NCBI RefSeq assembly: GCF_003719305.1
Contig: NZ_RARC01000007.1
Span: forward strand, 62,001-126,000
Reading direction: 5' to 3'
Origin: Mycolicibacterium stellerae
GTDB taxonomy: Bacteria; Actinomycetota; Actinomycetes; Mycobacteriales; Mycobacteriaceae
DNA: 64,000 bases
Shown here: piece by piece, positions 20,193-28,228 of the stretch
Layout: each line of letters opens with the position of its first letter
Numbering within the stretch: the first letter of the stretch is position 1
Notes under the pieces: generated by a model
The model's input: the letters and a program-made list of their open reading frames with translations, nothing else
What the model was told of the DNA's origin: nothing
Databases searched by the model: none
Translations under genes and position numbers: made by a program

Positions 20193-20744
20193 TCAGACCT
20201 GCTTGAGCGCTTCGATCTCGAGGGTGATGGTGACCTTGTCGCCGACGACTGTGCCGCCGGTCTCCAGAGGCATGTCAACCTCGATACCGAAGTCCTTGCG
20301 GTTCAGCACGACCGACGCCGTGAAGCCGGCGACCTCGCCGTGGCCCATGCCGGGGTTGGTCCCGTTGAACTCGAGGTCGAGGCTGACGGGCTTGGTGATG
20401 CCCCTGAGGGTGAAATCGCCGTCGAGCACGTACTTGTCGCCGCTCTCGCGTACACCGGTCGAGACGAAGGTGGCGGTCGGATAGTTCTCGGCGTCGAAGT
20501 AGTCGGCGGCCTTCAAGTGGGCGTCGCGCTGCTCGTTGCGCGTGTCGACGGAGTCGACGGCGATCTCAGCAGTCACCGACGGGGTGCCGTCCTCGGCGAC
20601 GACGACCGCGCCGGAGAACGTCGTGAAGTGCCCTCGCACCTTGCTCACCAGGAGGTGGCGCACCGAGAACGCGATCGACGAGTGGACGGGGTCGATCGCC
20701 CAGGTGCCTACGCTGAGCTTGGTCGTAGCGGTGGCTGCGGTCAT
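20193..20744 (-). CDS. YceI-family lipid-binding-like protein
   Basis: 183 residues from ATG MTAATATTKLSVGTW, with GAGGAG upstream at correct spacing; a slightly longer frame is less likely. The lipocalin-like YceI barrel is recognised by WAIDPVHSSIAFSVRHLL at the start, GDFTLRGITKPVSLDLEF in the middle and a C-terminal VTITLEIEAL strand. The E. coli relative is periplasmic and binds polyisoprenoid lipids. This protein has no signal peptide, as is usual for actinobacterial members, so a cytoplasmic isoprenoid or quinone-binding role is possible but untested. Confidence 0.85.
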   Translation of the reverse strand: MTAATATTKLSVGTWAIDPVHSSIAFSVRHLLVSKVRGHFTTFSGAVVVAEDGTPSVTAEIAVDSVDTRNEQRDAHLKAADYFDAENYPTATFVSTGVRESGDKYVLDGDFTLRGITKPVSLDLEFNGTNPGMGHGEVAGFTASVVLNRKDFGIEVDMPLETGGTVVGDKVTITLEIEALKQV

Positions 20745-20815
20745 GTGACTCTCCTCAAGTGTTGGCGCCGGCCTTTCCGACACCTCGAAGAGAGTAAACG
20801 GACCTTAGTCCGCTT

Positions 20816-21274
20816 CTATTCCCCACCCCACACCGCGCGCGCACCCGCGTCGCCGATCAGCACGATGCCAACGGTGGCCCACCCGCCCACCACAACCGCG
20901 AGGACTGCGGCGATCACCGCCAACGCCCGCTTGGGCTCCGCCGATCGTGACTCGATCCGGTGCTGAACCGCCTGGACGACGGCAACCACCAGCAGTCCGA
21001 TCGCGAAGTAGATCGCCCATTCCGCGCGTTGCTCGTGAGTCTCCAAAATCGCCGAATGCTCGGGTGACTGGTTGTACAGCCACTCACCGGCCGACACCGT
21101 CAACGGCGTCAAAACAACGACCGCGGCGGCAAGCGCGAGGTTCAGCCACACCAGTCGCCGTCGTGCTGCTGGCCACAGGGCGCACAGAATCTCAAGCAGT
21201 GCGAGGAGCGGTGCGAGCACCACGATCGTGTGGTTGAGGAGGGCATGGGCAGGCAATCCGAACAACGTCGTCAA
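20816..21274 (-). CDS. four-helix integral membrane protein (DUF2231-like)
   Basis: 152 residues from a TTG at 21274 chosen because AGGAG lies six bases upstream; a longer frame to 21343 lacks a ribosome-binding site. Four hydrophobic segments are evident: IVVLAPLLALLEILCALWP, LALAAAVVVLTPLTVSA, WAIYFAIGLLVVAVVQAV and LAVIAAVLAVVVGGWATVGI. The N-terminal HALLNHTIVVLAPL resembles the start of DUF2231 proteins. Function unknown. It lies between the YceI gene and fbiC, all on the minus strand. Confidence 0.75.
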   Translation of the reverse strand: MTTLFGLPAHALLNHTIVVLAPLLALLEILCALWPAARRRLVWLNLALAAAVVVLTPLTVSAGEWLYNQSPEHSAILETHEQRAEWAIYFAIGLLVVAVVQAVQHRIESRSAEPKRALAVIAAVLAVVVGGWATVGIVLIGDAGARAVWGGE

Positions 21275-21344
21275 GGCGCGCTCCTGGGGCTGAGGTTGGC
21301 GGCTGTCACTTCGTATACGTGCCGAGCTTGGCACCCGGTTCACC

Positions 21345-21368
21345 TCAAAGGCGGGATTTCGGCCTTGA
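21345..21368. terminator. hairpin downstream of fbiC
   Basis: TCAAAGGC (21345-21352) pairs with GCCTTGA (21362-21368), allowing one bulged A. It sits just after the fbiC stop on the minus strand and would be part of its 3' end. A second short repeat, GTGCC/GGCAC, lies at 21319-21334. Confidence 0.4.
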
Positions 21369-21388
21369 TTCGCGCTACGCCGCAGGTC

Positions 21389-23968
21389 CTACGCCGCGAG
21401 CGGCGCGTAGGTGGTGGTGCGCTGACGGGCGGGGCGGCCGATACCCTCGGCGATCGCGGTCAGCTCCTCGACGGACTTCGCCGAGCCGAACTCCGAACCG
21501 GCCATCCGGGAGATGGTCTCCTCCATCAACGTGCCGCCCAGATCGTTGGCGCCGCCATTGAGCATCACCTGCGTGCGCTCCACGCCGAGCTTGACCCAGC
21601 TGGTCTGGATGTGAGAGATCCTGCCGTGCAGCATGATTCGTGCCAGCGCGTGGACGGCACGGTTGTCGCGATGCGTCGGGCCTGGCCGTGCCCCGCCCGC
21701 CAGATACAGCGGAGAGGACTGGTGCACGAACGGCAGCGGCACGAACTCGGTGAACCCGCCTGTGCGGTCCTGGATATCGCGCAGCACGCGCAGATGCCCG
21801 ACCCAATGCTTAGGCGTGTCGACGTGGCCGTACATCATCGTCGAACTCGACCGCAGCCCGACTTCATGCGCGGTCGTGACGACCTCGATCCACATCGACG
21901 TGGGCAGCTTGCCCTTGGTCAGCACCCAGCGGACCTCGTCGTCGAGGATCTCGGCGGCGGTGCCGGGGATGGTGTCGAGCCCGGCCTCGCGCAGGCTGAT
22001 CAGCCACTCCCGGATGGACAGCCCGCTCTTGGTGACACCGTTGGCGATCTCCATCGGAGAGAACGCGTGCACGTGCATCGACGGCACCCGTTTCTTCACC
22101 GCGCGCACGAGGTCGGCGTATCCCGTGACCGGCAACTCGGGGTCGATGCCGCCCTGCATGCAGACCTCCGTCGCACCTGCGACGTGGGCCTCCCACGCCC
22201 GATCGGCCACCTCGTCGGTCGACAGCGAGTAGGCGTCGGCGTCGCCCTTCCGTTGGGCGAACGCGCAGAACCGGCATCCGGTGTAGCAGATGTTGGTGAA
22301 ATTGATATTCCGGTTCACGACGAACGTGACGTCGTCACCGACGGTCTCGCGGCGCAGCGAATCCGCCAGCGCAGCAACGGCTTCCAGTGCCGGGCCGTCG
22401 GCGGTGGCCAAAGCAAGGTAATCGTCGTCGGTGAGCCCGGCCGGGTCGCGTTCGGCCGCACGCAACGCCGAGGCGACGTCGGTGTCGATGCGCTCCGGAG
22501 CGCGGGCCGCCAGCTCTCCCACCTTCTCCCGGATGGACTCCCAGTCACCGAAGGCGCTGTTCAAGTCGCTGCGGGTGGCCGTCAGCCGCCCCTCGGCATC
22601 GATCGCCGAATGCAAATCGGTCCTGCCGAGCGACTCGGTCGCTTCGTCGGGCTCCTGCCAGGCCCGCCCAACAGGGTTGACGTCCCTCGCGAAACCGGTG
22701 TCGGGATCGGCAAGCGCGGCGACGTGGCCCTGCACCCGCGGGTCGATCCACGCCGCGCCGGCCTGAACGTAGGGCGGCTGGGCGGTCAGCCGCTGCACCA
22801 AGTCGTAGCCCGCTTCGGCGGTGACAGCGGCGAGTTCGTCGAGAGCCGGCCATGGCCGTTCGGGGTTGACGTGATCGGGGGTCAACGGCGAAACGCCGCC
22901 CCAGTCGTCGACGCCTGCGCCGATCAGAGCGAGACACTCATCGCGCGAGACCAGGTTCGGCGGCGCCTGGATGCGCATCTTGGGGCCGAGCACCAAGCGG
23001 GACACGGCGACCGTCGCCAGGAAGTCGTCGATACCGGTGTCGGGCGTCGCAGCCATCGCGGTGTGATCCTTGGCGCGGAAGTTCTGCACGATGACTTCTT
23101 GGACGTGGCCGAACGCTTTGTGCGACTTGCGGATCGCGTGCATCGTCTCGGCGCGCTCGGTCAGCGTCTCGCCGATGCCGACCAGTAGGCCGGTGGTGAA
23201 AGGAATCGACAGTCGACCGGCATCGTCGAGCGTGCGCAGCCGAACCTCGGGATCCTTGTCCGGGCTGCCGTAGTGGGCGAGCCCTTTCGTCTCGAACAGC
23301 CGCCGCGACGTGGTCTCCAGCATCATGCCCATCGACGGCGCGACCGGCTTGAGCCGCGAGAGCTCCGACCAGCTCATCACACCCGGATTCAGGTGCGGGA
23401 GAAGGCCCGTCTCCTCCAGGACGCGGATCGCCATCGCACGCACGTAGTCCAGTGTGGAGTCGTAGCCGCGCTCGTCGAGCCACTGCCGCGCTTCGTCCCA
23501 TCGCGTCTCGGGCCGGTCGCCGAGCGTGAAAAGCGCTTCCTTGCAACCGAGTTCGGCACCACGCCGGGCGACGTCGAGGATCTCGTCGGGCTCCATGAAC
23601 ATGCCGAGGCCCTGGGCGCGCAGCTTGCCGGGGACGGTGACGAAGGTGCAGTAGTGGCAGGTGTCACGGCACAGGTGGGTGACCGGGATGAACACTTTGC
23701 GGGAGTAGCTGACCGGCAACCGACCGTTGGGCCCACGCCGATCCGACGACGTCAGCCCGGCATCGCGCACTCGCGCGGCGCTGGCGCTGAGATCGGCCAG
23801 GTCGTCACCGCGGGCGGTCATCGCGATGGCGGCCTCGTCGACGTTCAGCGCCACCCCGTCGCGGGCGCGCCGAAGTACCCGCCGCAAAGCGGCGGTGCTG
23901 GGGGCGCCAGAAATGGATGGGACCACCGGGCTGGGCAGATCGGTGCCGTGCTGGGGGTTCAGAGCCAC
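21389..23968 (-). CDS. fbiC: FO synthase (coenzyme F420 biosynthesis)
   Basis: 859 residues from a GTG at 23968 ([16 protein letters not shown]), close to the 856 of Rv1173; the frame continues upstream without similarity. It is a fusion of two radical-SAM enzymes. The CofG-like N-terminal half has a CRDTCHYC cluster motif (about residue 85), and the CofH-like C-terminal half has CYTGCRFC (about residue 560). Together they make 7,8-didemethyl-8-hydroxy-5-deazariboflavin from tyrosine and a ribityl-uracil intermediate, the chromophore of F420. F420 is used by many mycobacterial flavoproteins, possibly including the luciferase-like enzyme at 56300. Confidence 0.97.
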   Translation of the reverse strand: MALNPQHGTDLPSPVVPSISGAPSTAALRRVLRRARDGVALNVDEAAIAMTARGDDLADLSASAARVRDAGLTSSDRRGPNGRLPVSYSRKVFIPVTHLCRDTCHYCTFVTVPGKLRAQGLGMFMEPDEILDVARRGAELGCKEALFTLGDRPETRWDEARQWLDERGYDSTLDYVRAMAIRVLEETGLLPHLNPGVMSWSELSRLKPVAPSMGMMLETTSRRLFETKGLAHYGSPDKDPEVRLRTLDDAGRLSIPFTTGLLVGIGETLTERAETMHAIRKSHKAFGHVQEVIVQNFRAKDHTAMAATPDTGIDDFLATVAVSRLVLGPKMRIQAPPNLVSRDECLALIGAGVDDWGGVSPLTPDHVNPERPWPALDELAAVTAEAGYDLVQRLTAQPPYVQAGAAWIDPRVQGHVAALADPDTGFARDVNPVGRAWQEPDEATESLGRTDLHSAIDAEGRLTATRSDLNSAFGDWESIREKVGELAARAPERIDTDVASALRAAERDPAGLTDDDYLALATADGPALEAVAALADSLRRETVGDDVTFVVNRNINFTNICYTGCRFCAFAQRKGDADAYSLSTDEVADRAWEAHVAGATEVCMQGGIDPELPVTGYADLVRAVKKRVPSMHVHAFSPMEIANGVTKSGLSIREWLISLREAGLDTIPGTAAEILDDEVRWVLTKGKLPTSMWIEVVTTAHEVGLRSSSTMMYGHVDTPKHWVGHLRVLRDIQDRTGGFTEFVPLPFVHQSSPLYLAGGARPGPTHRDNRAVHALARIMLHGRISHIQTSWVKLGVERTQVMLNGGANDLGGTLMEETISRMAGSEFGSAKSVEELTAIAEGIGRPARQRTTTYAPLAA

Positions 23969-24185
23969 TCCCGTGTAACCCCACGTTCGTCGATGATCAT
24001 CCGCGCGTCTCACATTCTGAAACATGGGCGCCTGGCATATCGCCACAGTAGTCCGCGCATCGGTCTGCGTGTCGGCAGCCTTCGCGACTGTGGAGGCCGA
24101 CGCGGGTAAGGCGGCCATTCGGCTACGCCCACGTGAGCGTCCGCGTAGGTTCGTCCCGGTCGGGGCAGGAACTGGGAGGATTCTG

Positions 24186-25478
24186 ATGACGATCTCCGCG
24201 CGATCAATTCTGATGGCCGGGGTCGCGACGCTCACAGTCACCGCCATCGCCGCCGCCCCGTCGATACAACCAGCGGCCCCGCCGCGCTCAGAGCCCGCGG
24301 GCGCAGTTCAGCTGTCGGCAAAGACACAACCACTGATCGACCGTGCCGAGTTGACCGCCTGGCTGGCGGCGGCCCAGAGGCGATCGCGGCCGTCGAGCGT
24401 CTCGACCGCCCTGGTCGATCAGCAGGCTGCCCCGACCGCGGCGCTCTTCTCGTTCCCCGGTCTAGGCAACGCAATCATCAACGCCTACAACTTCATCGAG
24501 CCCATCGTCGCCTATGGCGTGCAATGGGCTCAGTATTTGGTCGGCTGGATCCCATTCGGCTACCTCATCGGCGACCAGATCGGCATCTTCTACTTCAACC
24601 TAATCGAACCGATCGCCGAGACGATCACCTACAACATCGCCTACTGGATCGGCGGCTCGAAAAGCTTCCTCCAAGCCCTCAACGACGGCATCCTCGACTC
24701 CGCCAATGCCGGCATCGGCTTTCTGAACGCCGAGATCCGCTGGGGGTGGGGCTTCCTGCCGCCCCTCCCATTCGGGCCCCCGCAGATCCCATACCTACCG
24801 TGGTTCGGACTTCTGCAGACGCAGACGGCAGGCGTCGCGACGGCGGGCTTGACCCCCGAGGTGGGTGCGACGAACGCTGCCAGCGATTTGGTCGACGCGA
24901 TCTACGTCCCCGTCCGCAACGGCATCGACTACGGCATCGACGTGTTGCGAGCCGTGCTCGCCCCAATCCCGCTGGCCAATATCGCGGGCGATCAGGTGAG
25001 CATCCTGAACTCGCTGATCAACACCGGGATCAATGAGATCAACTATTTCGCGGGGTTCCCGTTGATCCCGACGGCGGCCGCACAGACACGCGAACTGGAC
25101 CGTACGACCGAGGTCAGCACCGTCCCGTCGATCGTCAAAAGCCAACCAATCGAGAGCAACGGGTTGCGCGCCGGGCTGATCGAACGCCGGACGGATGACG
25201 CGACGAACGTCGGCGCGGCCGCGGAGGAGGCGGGCAATGGCGTGGTCCGGGCTCCCGGTGCGATCCGCGGTGCCGTGACCAAGGCTGTGAGCGACGCGAC
25301 CAACACTCTGCGGCCGGGCAAGCCCGACAAGTCCGTGGCCGGTGTCGCCAACGCTTCGACCAGCGTGGTGAAGAGCTTGGCCGATACCGCGAGAAAGGTT
25401 GTGAAGCAGGCGCGAGAGGCCGCGAAGGACGCCGGCGACGCGGTCAAGAATCGACCTGCTCCGGCCGCCGACGAGTAG
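24186..25478 (+). CDS. secreted mycobacterial protein of unknown function
   Basis: 430 residues from ATG 24186, with GGGAGGA upstream. A signal peptide ([19 protein letters not shown]) is followed by a mature region with Gly/Ile/Tyr-rich segments ([21 protein letters not shown], cut here as a motif of aromatic and aliphatic residues at about 140-160), and a Lys/Ala-rich C-terminal tail (about 350-430) that may be disordered or interact with the envelope. It belongs to a mycobacterial family of exported proteins often found in several copies; the gene at 28229 has a similar overall plan. It occupies the place of the PE gene Rv1172c relative to fbiC. Confidence 0.7.
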   Translation: MTISARSILMAGVATLTVTAIAAAPSIQPAAPPRSEPAGAVQLSAKTQPLIDRAELTAWLAAAQRRSRPSSVSTALVDQQAAPTAALFSFPGLGNAIINAYNFIEPIVAYGVQWAQYLVGWIPFGYLIGDQIGIFYFNLIEPIAETITYNIAYWIGGSKSFLQALNDGILDSANAGIGFLNAEIRWGWGFLPPLPFGPPQIPYLPWFGLLQTQTAGVATAGLTPEVGATNAASDLVDAIYVPVRNGIDYGIDVLRAVLAPIPLANIAGDQVSILNSLINTGINEINYFAGFPLIPTAAAQTRELDRTTEVSTVPSIVKSQPIESNGLRAGLIERRTDDATNVGAAAEEAGNGVVRAPGAIRGAVTKAVSDATNTLRPGKPDKSVAGVANASTSVVKSLADTARKVVKQAREAAKDAGDAVKNRPAPAADE

Positions 25479-25481
25479 CGG

Positions 25482-25856
25482 CTAGCGCGGTTGGTTGCGC
25501 CGGTACAACAGCATCAACGGCGGAATCGCACCCACCGCGATCAGCAGCAGCAATTGCCACTGGGCGGCGTACACCGCGTCGTCGCCGGGACCCGGCAACG
25601 TCATCGCCGCGACCGTCGCAAGCCAGGTCCACAGCGGCAGGGCCGCCAGCCGCGGCGCCGACGTCCATTGAAGCGCGACCCACACCAGCGCGGCGTTGAG
25701 CAGACCGCTGATCAACGCGCTGATGGGGAACGGAACCGGGCCGATGCGGATCGAGAGGAAGAACGCGGCAACTACAGCCGAGATGACGCCGTTGACACCG
25801 AGCAACGTGAGGACGACGGCACGCAGTGCCCGAGTGTCGTCGGGCGGCGGGGTCAG
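25482..25856 (-). CDS. four-helix membrane protein (Rv1171-like)
   Basis: About 124 residues if translation begins at CTG 25856; longer alternatives start at the GTG 45 bases upstream or further. Four hydrophobic segments are visible (VVLTLLGVNGVISAVVAAFF, SALISGLLNAALVWVAL, LWTWLATVAAMTL, LLLLIAVGAIPPLMLLY). The CTG overlaps the TGA of a 35-residue upstream ORF as CTGA, which resembles the usual ATGA/GTGA coupling and favours that start, although CTG starts are rare. Position next to mshB matches Rv1171 in M. tuberculosis. Function unknown. Confidence 0.65.
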   Translation of the reverse strand: MTPPPDDTRALRAVVLTLLGVNGVISAVVAAFFLSIRIGPVPFPISALISGLLNAALVWVALQWTSAPRLAALPLWTWLATVAAMTLPGPGDDAVYAAQWQLLLLIAVGAIPPLMLLYRRNQPR

Positions 25857-25960
25857 GTCGGGATGCTGTCGAGCACCGATGTGATCGAACCGATCACCCA
25901 CTGGTAGCTGTCCAGACGGTCCTGCCAGTGCTGCAGGTTGGGGTCCAGATCCTGATCCAT
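25853..25960 (-). CDS. 35-residue conserved-looking small ORF upstream of the membrane protein
   Basis: ATG 25960 to TGA 25853 encodes MDQDLDPNLQHWQDRLD followed by SYQWVIGSITSVLDSIPT. An AAAGGA ribosome-binding site sits five bases before the ATG. The peptide is acidic and amphipathic, with no signal or membrane segment, and its stop overlaps the likely start of the membrane protein gene. The good ribosome-binding site and the overlap argue that it is translated; it may be a functional microprotein or a translational leader. No known family recognised. Confidence 0.55.
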   Translation of the reverse strand: MDQDLDPNLQHWQDRLDSYQWVIGSITSVLDSIPT

Positions 25961-26014
25961 GACTGTCCTTTGTCTCTGCCGCGGGTTGGTCGAAGCTTAG
26001 CGCGTCTAGCCCGG

Positions 26015-26899
26015 TTATCCGAGATCCAATCCGGCGAGCAGATCGGTTTCCCAACCGCGGTCGTCGCGGTCTCCGGGTTCGCCGGCCACGAGTATGTAGT
26101 GCTCCTCAGCGAGGATGGGCAATGCAATGTTGTTGGAGAGCGCGCCGCAACGACCGTTCGGCGCGACGGTGACCTGGGTGGCGTGCGCACGGAGCGCCGC
26201 CACCTTGGCGGGAAGTTGTTCACTTGCATCGACGACGGCGTCGATCTTGTCGTCGGGATAACCGAACGGGATGAGGTCGATCGTCACGCGCACCCATCCG
26301 TCGGGTAGCCCGTCGAGGCTGTCGAGGCCGGCGCCCATCGCGCTCGTTGAGGTGACCGTCCAATAGAACTTGGGCACCTTCCACGGCGCGCCCGGGTAAT
26401 CGTCACCCGCTGCTGCGACGACGGCTTCGGTGGTGACTCGGTGGGCCTGGATGTGATCGGGATGGCCGTAGCCGCCGTTGGGGTCGTAGGTAACGACCAC
26501 GTGGGGACGCAGCCTGCGAATGATGGCGACGAGTTCGCCGACCGCCTCGCGCATGTCTGCATCCACGAACCGCTGATGGTGGCGCGGGTTGGTGCCCTCC
26601 ATGCCGGAGTCGCGCCAGCGTCCGGGCCCGCCAAGGAAATTGGGTTCTTTGATGCCAAGAGCTGAGAGCGCCTTTGTCAGCTCGCTGATGCGGTACCCGC
26701 CAAGCTGGTCGGCGGCGTCAACCGCGAGTTGGGCGTAGCGCTCGCCGATGACCTCGCCCTCTTCGCCGAGAGTGCAGGTGACGACGTGGACGTCGGCGCC
26801 GTTGGCGATGTAGTGGGCGATGGTGCCGCCAGTCGTGAGGGTTTCGTCATCCGGGTGCGCGTGGACGAAGAGCAGGCGAGGAGCTTCAGGCGCAGGCAT
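26015..26899 (-). CDS. mshB: mycothiol biosynthesis deacetylase
   Basis: 294 residues from ATG 26899 ([19 protein letters not shown]); an ATG four codons upstream at 26911 is the alternative. N-acetyl-1-D-myo-inositol-2-amino-2-deoxy-glucopyranoside deacetylase, the second step of mycothiol synthesis. The zinc site is visible as AHPDDE (His15 and Asp18) plus the distal His in [13 protein letters not shown], and [14 protein letters not shown] is the family core. It is equivalent to Rv1170. The two small genes to its left on the minus strand are probably cotranscribed. Confidence 0.95.
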   Translation of the reverse strand: MPAPEAPRLLFVHAHPDDETLTTGGTIAHYIANGADVHVVTCTLGEEGEVIGERYAQLAVDAADQLGGYRISELTKALSALGIKEPNFLGGPGRWRDSGMEGTNPRHHQRFVDADMREAVGELVAIIRRLRPHVVVTYDPNGGYGHPDHIQAHRVTTEAVVAAAGDDYPGAPWKVPKFYWTVTSTSAMGAGLDSLDGLPDGWVRVTIDLIPFGYPDDKIDAVVDASEQLPAKVAALRAHATQVTVAPNGRCGALSNNIALPILAEEHYILVAGEPGDRDDRGWETDLLAGLDLG

Positions 26900-27460
26900 C
26901 GAACCGAACATACCGCCGTATACCGATCCGGGGCGCTGGGCGGGATCTCAGCCGTCGGGCACACAGGTCATTGCCAGGATCCGGCCATGGCGGGTTGCGA
27001 GCGACTCATGTTAAGGCGGAAGTGAGCAGTACAGAGCATTTTTCTCGCATGGCCAGTTATTATTGTTCCACGTGGCGGCGCCATGTCGATTGGTTGCTGA
27101 GGCCGTAACTGCCGCGGCTGGCCGCCGCGAGGTTGTTAGACAACTCAGCAAATGCGTCGCACAGCGCGGATCTCGAGATGCGCTCAGCGCAAATACGGTT
27201 TTTCGTATGCCCAGCGACTCCGCCAGCTAATTCCGCGTGATCTTGAAGGGCTAGCTACCTAGCGACACTAACGACGATTGCGGGTGGTTGCCAGTTTCCG
27301 CGCGACCTCCCCTTGGCCTCTCAGGTGTCGGCGCCTTTTGCCGACGGGATCGCGCCGCGCATTCCATGTGGCTAGGGTTAATTACCCTGATCAAACTATG
27401 TAGTTGCCGACGCAATAAATCCGCCCGGACCCAAGATTCAGCTGAGAATTGTGTAATAGA

Positions 27461-27488
27461 TTGGTCACTAGCAGCTCGCAGATAGTTT
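27461..27488 (+). promoter_or_regulatory. candidate sigma-A-type promoter before the structured RNA
   Basis: TTGGTC (27461-27466) and TAGTTT (27483-27488) are spaced by 16 bases and fit a mycobacterial -35/-10 (TANNNT) pair. Transcription would begin near 27495, five bases before the first hairpin of the candidate RNA. Weak consensus match; inference only. Confidence 0.3.
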
Positions 27489-27494
27489 GCGGAA

Positions 27495-27675
27495 TTGTTG
27501 GCGGTCCGCGAGATCGCCGGCGCTGCCTGGACGTAGAAGGCGAAGCCCCGCACTTAGGTGCGGGTGGCGGAGGGGGAGCCGCCGATGCCTTCTCTATCGG
27601 CCCCGCTGTCGAAGGTGCCCACACCACAGACAGCGGGGCCGGTCCACGTCTGAGGTCGGTTCGCGAGATTGCCGC
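27495..27675 (+). ncRNA. candidate structured non-coding RNA
   Basis: A run of nested and serial stems. H1 is GGCGGTC/GATCGCC (27500-27506 with 27512-27518, loop CGCGA). P1 is AGAAGGC/GCCTTCT (27535-27541 with 27587-27593), enclosing P2 CCCGCAC/GTGCGGG with tetraloop TTAG (27547-27564) and P3 GGCGG/CCGCC (27566-27583), i.e. a three-way junction. P4 is a perfect 13-base-pair stem (27598-27610 with 27629-27641). A diverged copy of H1 with the same CGCGA loop lies at 27656-27673. G-U pairs in H1 and its copy become A-C mismatches on the other strand, so plus-strand transcription is favoured. I do not recognise a known class. Confidence 0.35.
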
Positions 27676-28119
27676 CAGCACCACGCCCCTTGAAGGTAGC
27701 TACCGAGGACGAAGGCCGTTGTCGGTCATCGGCGTGTCGAGCGAGTCTCCCGTAATCTGCTCGTGATCATGAAAATTGACATCGCCGTTAGTTAACGGCA
27801 CGTTTCGCGCGCGTCCGATCGTCGGATGTAACTGTGGTGTTGCGCACGAGCCGGGTGGTTCCATTGGGCTCCAGCCGGGGCCTCGATCGGCCGAGTTCGC
27901 CAGAGGGTATGCACGGTATTGCGGCAAACTACACGATGCAAGAACTTGCTGTTAGCGATGATTGGCGCGCCGTTATGGCTAATAAGCTGTTGCTGAGCAC
28001 ACTTTTCCGGCAGAACCAGGTGGGCATACGATCCGCATCCTTGTTCGATAATTTGCCGACCTAACCAACTATCGAATACCTCGCCGCATACAGCTAATCA
28101 ATAGCCGTAAGCGGACTTA

Positions 28120-28131
28120 TTGCATATGCAA
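28120..28131. promoter_or_regulatory. 12-base perfect palindrome TTGCATATGCAA
   Basis: Located about 100 bases upstream of the secreted-protein gene at 28229. It contains the TTGCATAT box that occurs twice upstream of the PadR regulator (17420 and 17478). A candidate operator, possibly for that regulator. Confidence 0.35.
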
Positions 28132-28228
28132 ATACCGCGCTGCCCGTTGGCCCTGAACCTGAGAATTACGTGAATTTTCCGACATAGATTCCTGAGTGCT
28201 GCATCACAGTCGATGGCCAGGAGGTCTC

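Larger units (their letters stand above)
26912..28228. other. 1.3 kb gene-free, hairpin-rich, AT-richer stretch
   Basis: Short open frames on both strands are present but none has a ribosome-binding site, codon bias or family pattern that I trust. The sequence is visibly less GC-rich than its neighbours and has many short perfect inverted repeats. Examples are GTTGT/ACAAC at 27132-27144, ATACG/CGTAT at 27193-27208, GTCGGC/GCCGAC at 27327-27345, AGGGT/ACCCT at 27374-27388, GCCGTTA/TAACGGC at 27784-27799 and TTGCATATGCAA at 28120-28131. It also holds the candidate RNA at 27495-27675. It may be regulatory DNA, RNA genes, or the decayed remains of a lost gene; the PE/PPE genes that follow mshB in M. 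tuberculosis are absent here. Confidence 0.6.

Noticed and set aside
21230..23188. 652-codon plus-strand frame opposite fbiC
   Set aside because: Same reason: fbiC is unambiguous and the antisense translation is low-complexity.
27598..27641. The 13-base-pair hairpin as a transposon terminal inverted repeat
   Set aside because: The arms are only 18 bases apart with no target-site duplication or transposase, so a hairpin within an RNA is the better reading.
27251..28064. Short frames at 27251, 27449, 27700 and 27834
   Set aside because: No ribosome-binding sites, no family patterns and they run through the hairpins; treated as non-coding.
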